From SZUA-36 sp963774415 (lineage in GTDB: Bacteria; Pseudomonadota; Gammaproteobacteria; Xanthomonadales; SZUA-36), in assembly GCA_963774415.1 (NCBI GenBank), contig CAVZEU010000003.1, positions 1,175,790-1,239,789 of the forward strand: a stretch of DNA of 64,000 bases. Direction: 5' to 3'. Shown here one piece after another: positions 63,856 to 64,000 of this stretch (positions are counted from its first letter, which is position 1; the number at the start of each line of letters is the position of its first letter). Position numbers and translations under genes: made by a program. The notes beneath the pieces are model-generated. The model did no database searches, was not told where the DNA came from, and worked only from the letters and a program-made list of their open reading frames with translations.

Positions 63856-63928
63856 AGGGCTCGAAGAGCCCTTGAGGGCCAGGTTCTGGCTCGACTGTTT
63901 GCAAGGAACAGGTAACAATCAGATTTAC

Positions 63929-64000
63929 GGAGAGATGGCCGAGTGGCTGAAGGCGCTCCCCTGCTAAGGGAGTATGGGTCAAAAAGCCCATCGAGGGTTC
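63929..64000 (+). tRNA. tRNA-Ser (anticodon GCT), cut by the window end
   Basis: The first 72 bases match the interrupted copy exactly through CGAGGGTTC, where the window stops. Acceptor 5' strand, D-arm, anticodon arm CTCCC-CTGCTAA-GGGAG and long variable arm are all well formed. It is probably the functional copy, in the conserved position after csrA; its 3' end is unseen. Confidence 0.8.

Noticed and set aside
63403..63918. A minus-strand frame with repeated peptide segments across the tRNA-Ser array
   Set aside because: The peptide repeats simply mirror the DNA repeats of tRNA-derived units; there is no ribosome-binding site or known domain.

Overview
The window is 64 kb of GC-rich chromosome from a gammaproteobacterium. 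The evidence is gene order: nuoLMN, then tRNA-fMet-rimP-nusA-infB-rbfA-truB-rpsO-pnp (the layout of the Escherichia coli metY-nusA-infB operon), rpsF-rpsR-rplI-dnaB-alr, corB-ypjD-ffh-(insert)-rpsP-rimM-trmD-rplS, and mutS-pncC-recA-recX-alaS-csrA-tRNA-Ser. Kdo kinase and a heptosyltransferase-like gene show an LPS-bearing outer membrane. The mix of families fits a free-living, probably aquatic lineage outside the Enterobacterales; the exact family cannot be fixed from this sequence alone.

Layout. 1-3233: end of the complex I operon. 3277-12328: transcription, translation and RNA-decay operon. 12402-23865: an accessory cell-envelope locus. It encodes phosphoenolpyruvate mutase fused to a nucleotidyltransferase, phosphonopyruvate decarboxylase, 2-aminoethylphosphonate (AEP) transaminase, a second nucleotidyltransferase, an isoprenylcysteine-methyltransferase-like enzyme, a CDP-glycerol glycerophosphotransferase-like enzyme, a YejM-like sulfatase-fold membrane protein, a divergent YidC-like protein, a PhyH-type oxygenase and a DUF6165 protein. 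23866-26661: a small inverted-repeat element, then LPS core genes. 26725-30369: SPFH protein, peroxiredoxin-like, cyclophilin and EamA genes. 30370-34925: an AT-richer island with two DUF6502-like genes, a secreted Gly-Thr-Gly repeat protein, tRNA-Arg(CCT), a five-copy 16-bp iteron array and a possible small RNA. 34967-63306: mostly housekeeping genes. 63414-64000: tandem tRNA-Ser-derived units, some interrupted.

How the genes work together. The phosphonate locus encodes a full route from PEP to AEP and probably to a CMP-activated phosphonate. The transferase, sulfatase-fold protein and YidC-like protein would then place it on a surface glycan or lipid. No C-P lyase or phosphonatase genes are visible, so the locus looks biosynthetic. 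This is the best candidate here for a poorly described system. The DUF6502/repeat-protein island and the interrupted tRNA-Ser array are the next most unusual.

Cautions. alaS is split by a one-base frameshift that may be a sequencing error. Functions come from reading translated sequences and motifs; no searches or folding programs were run.
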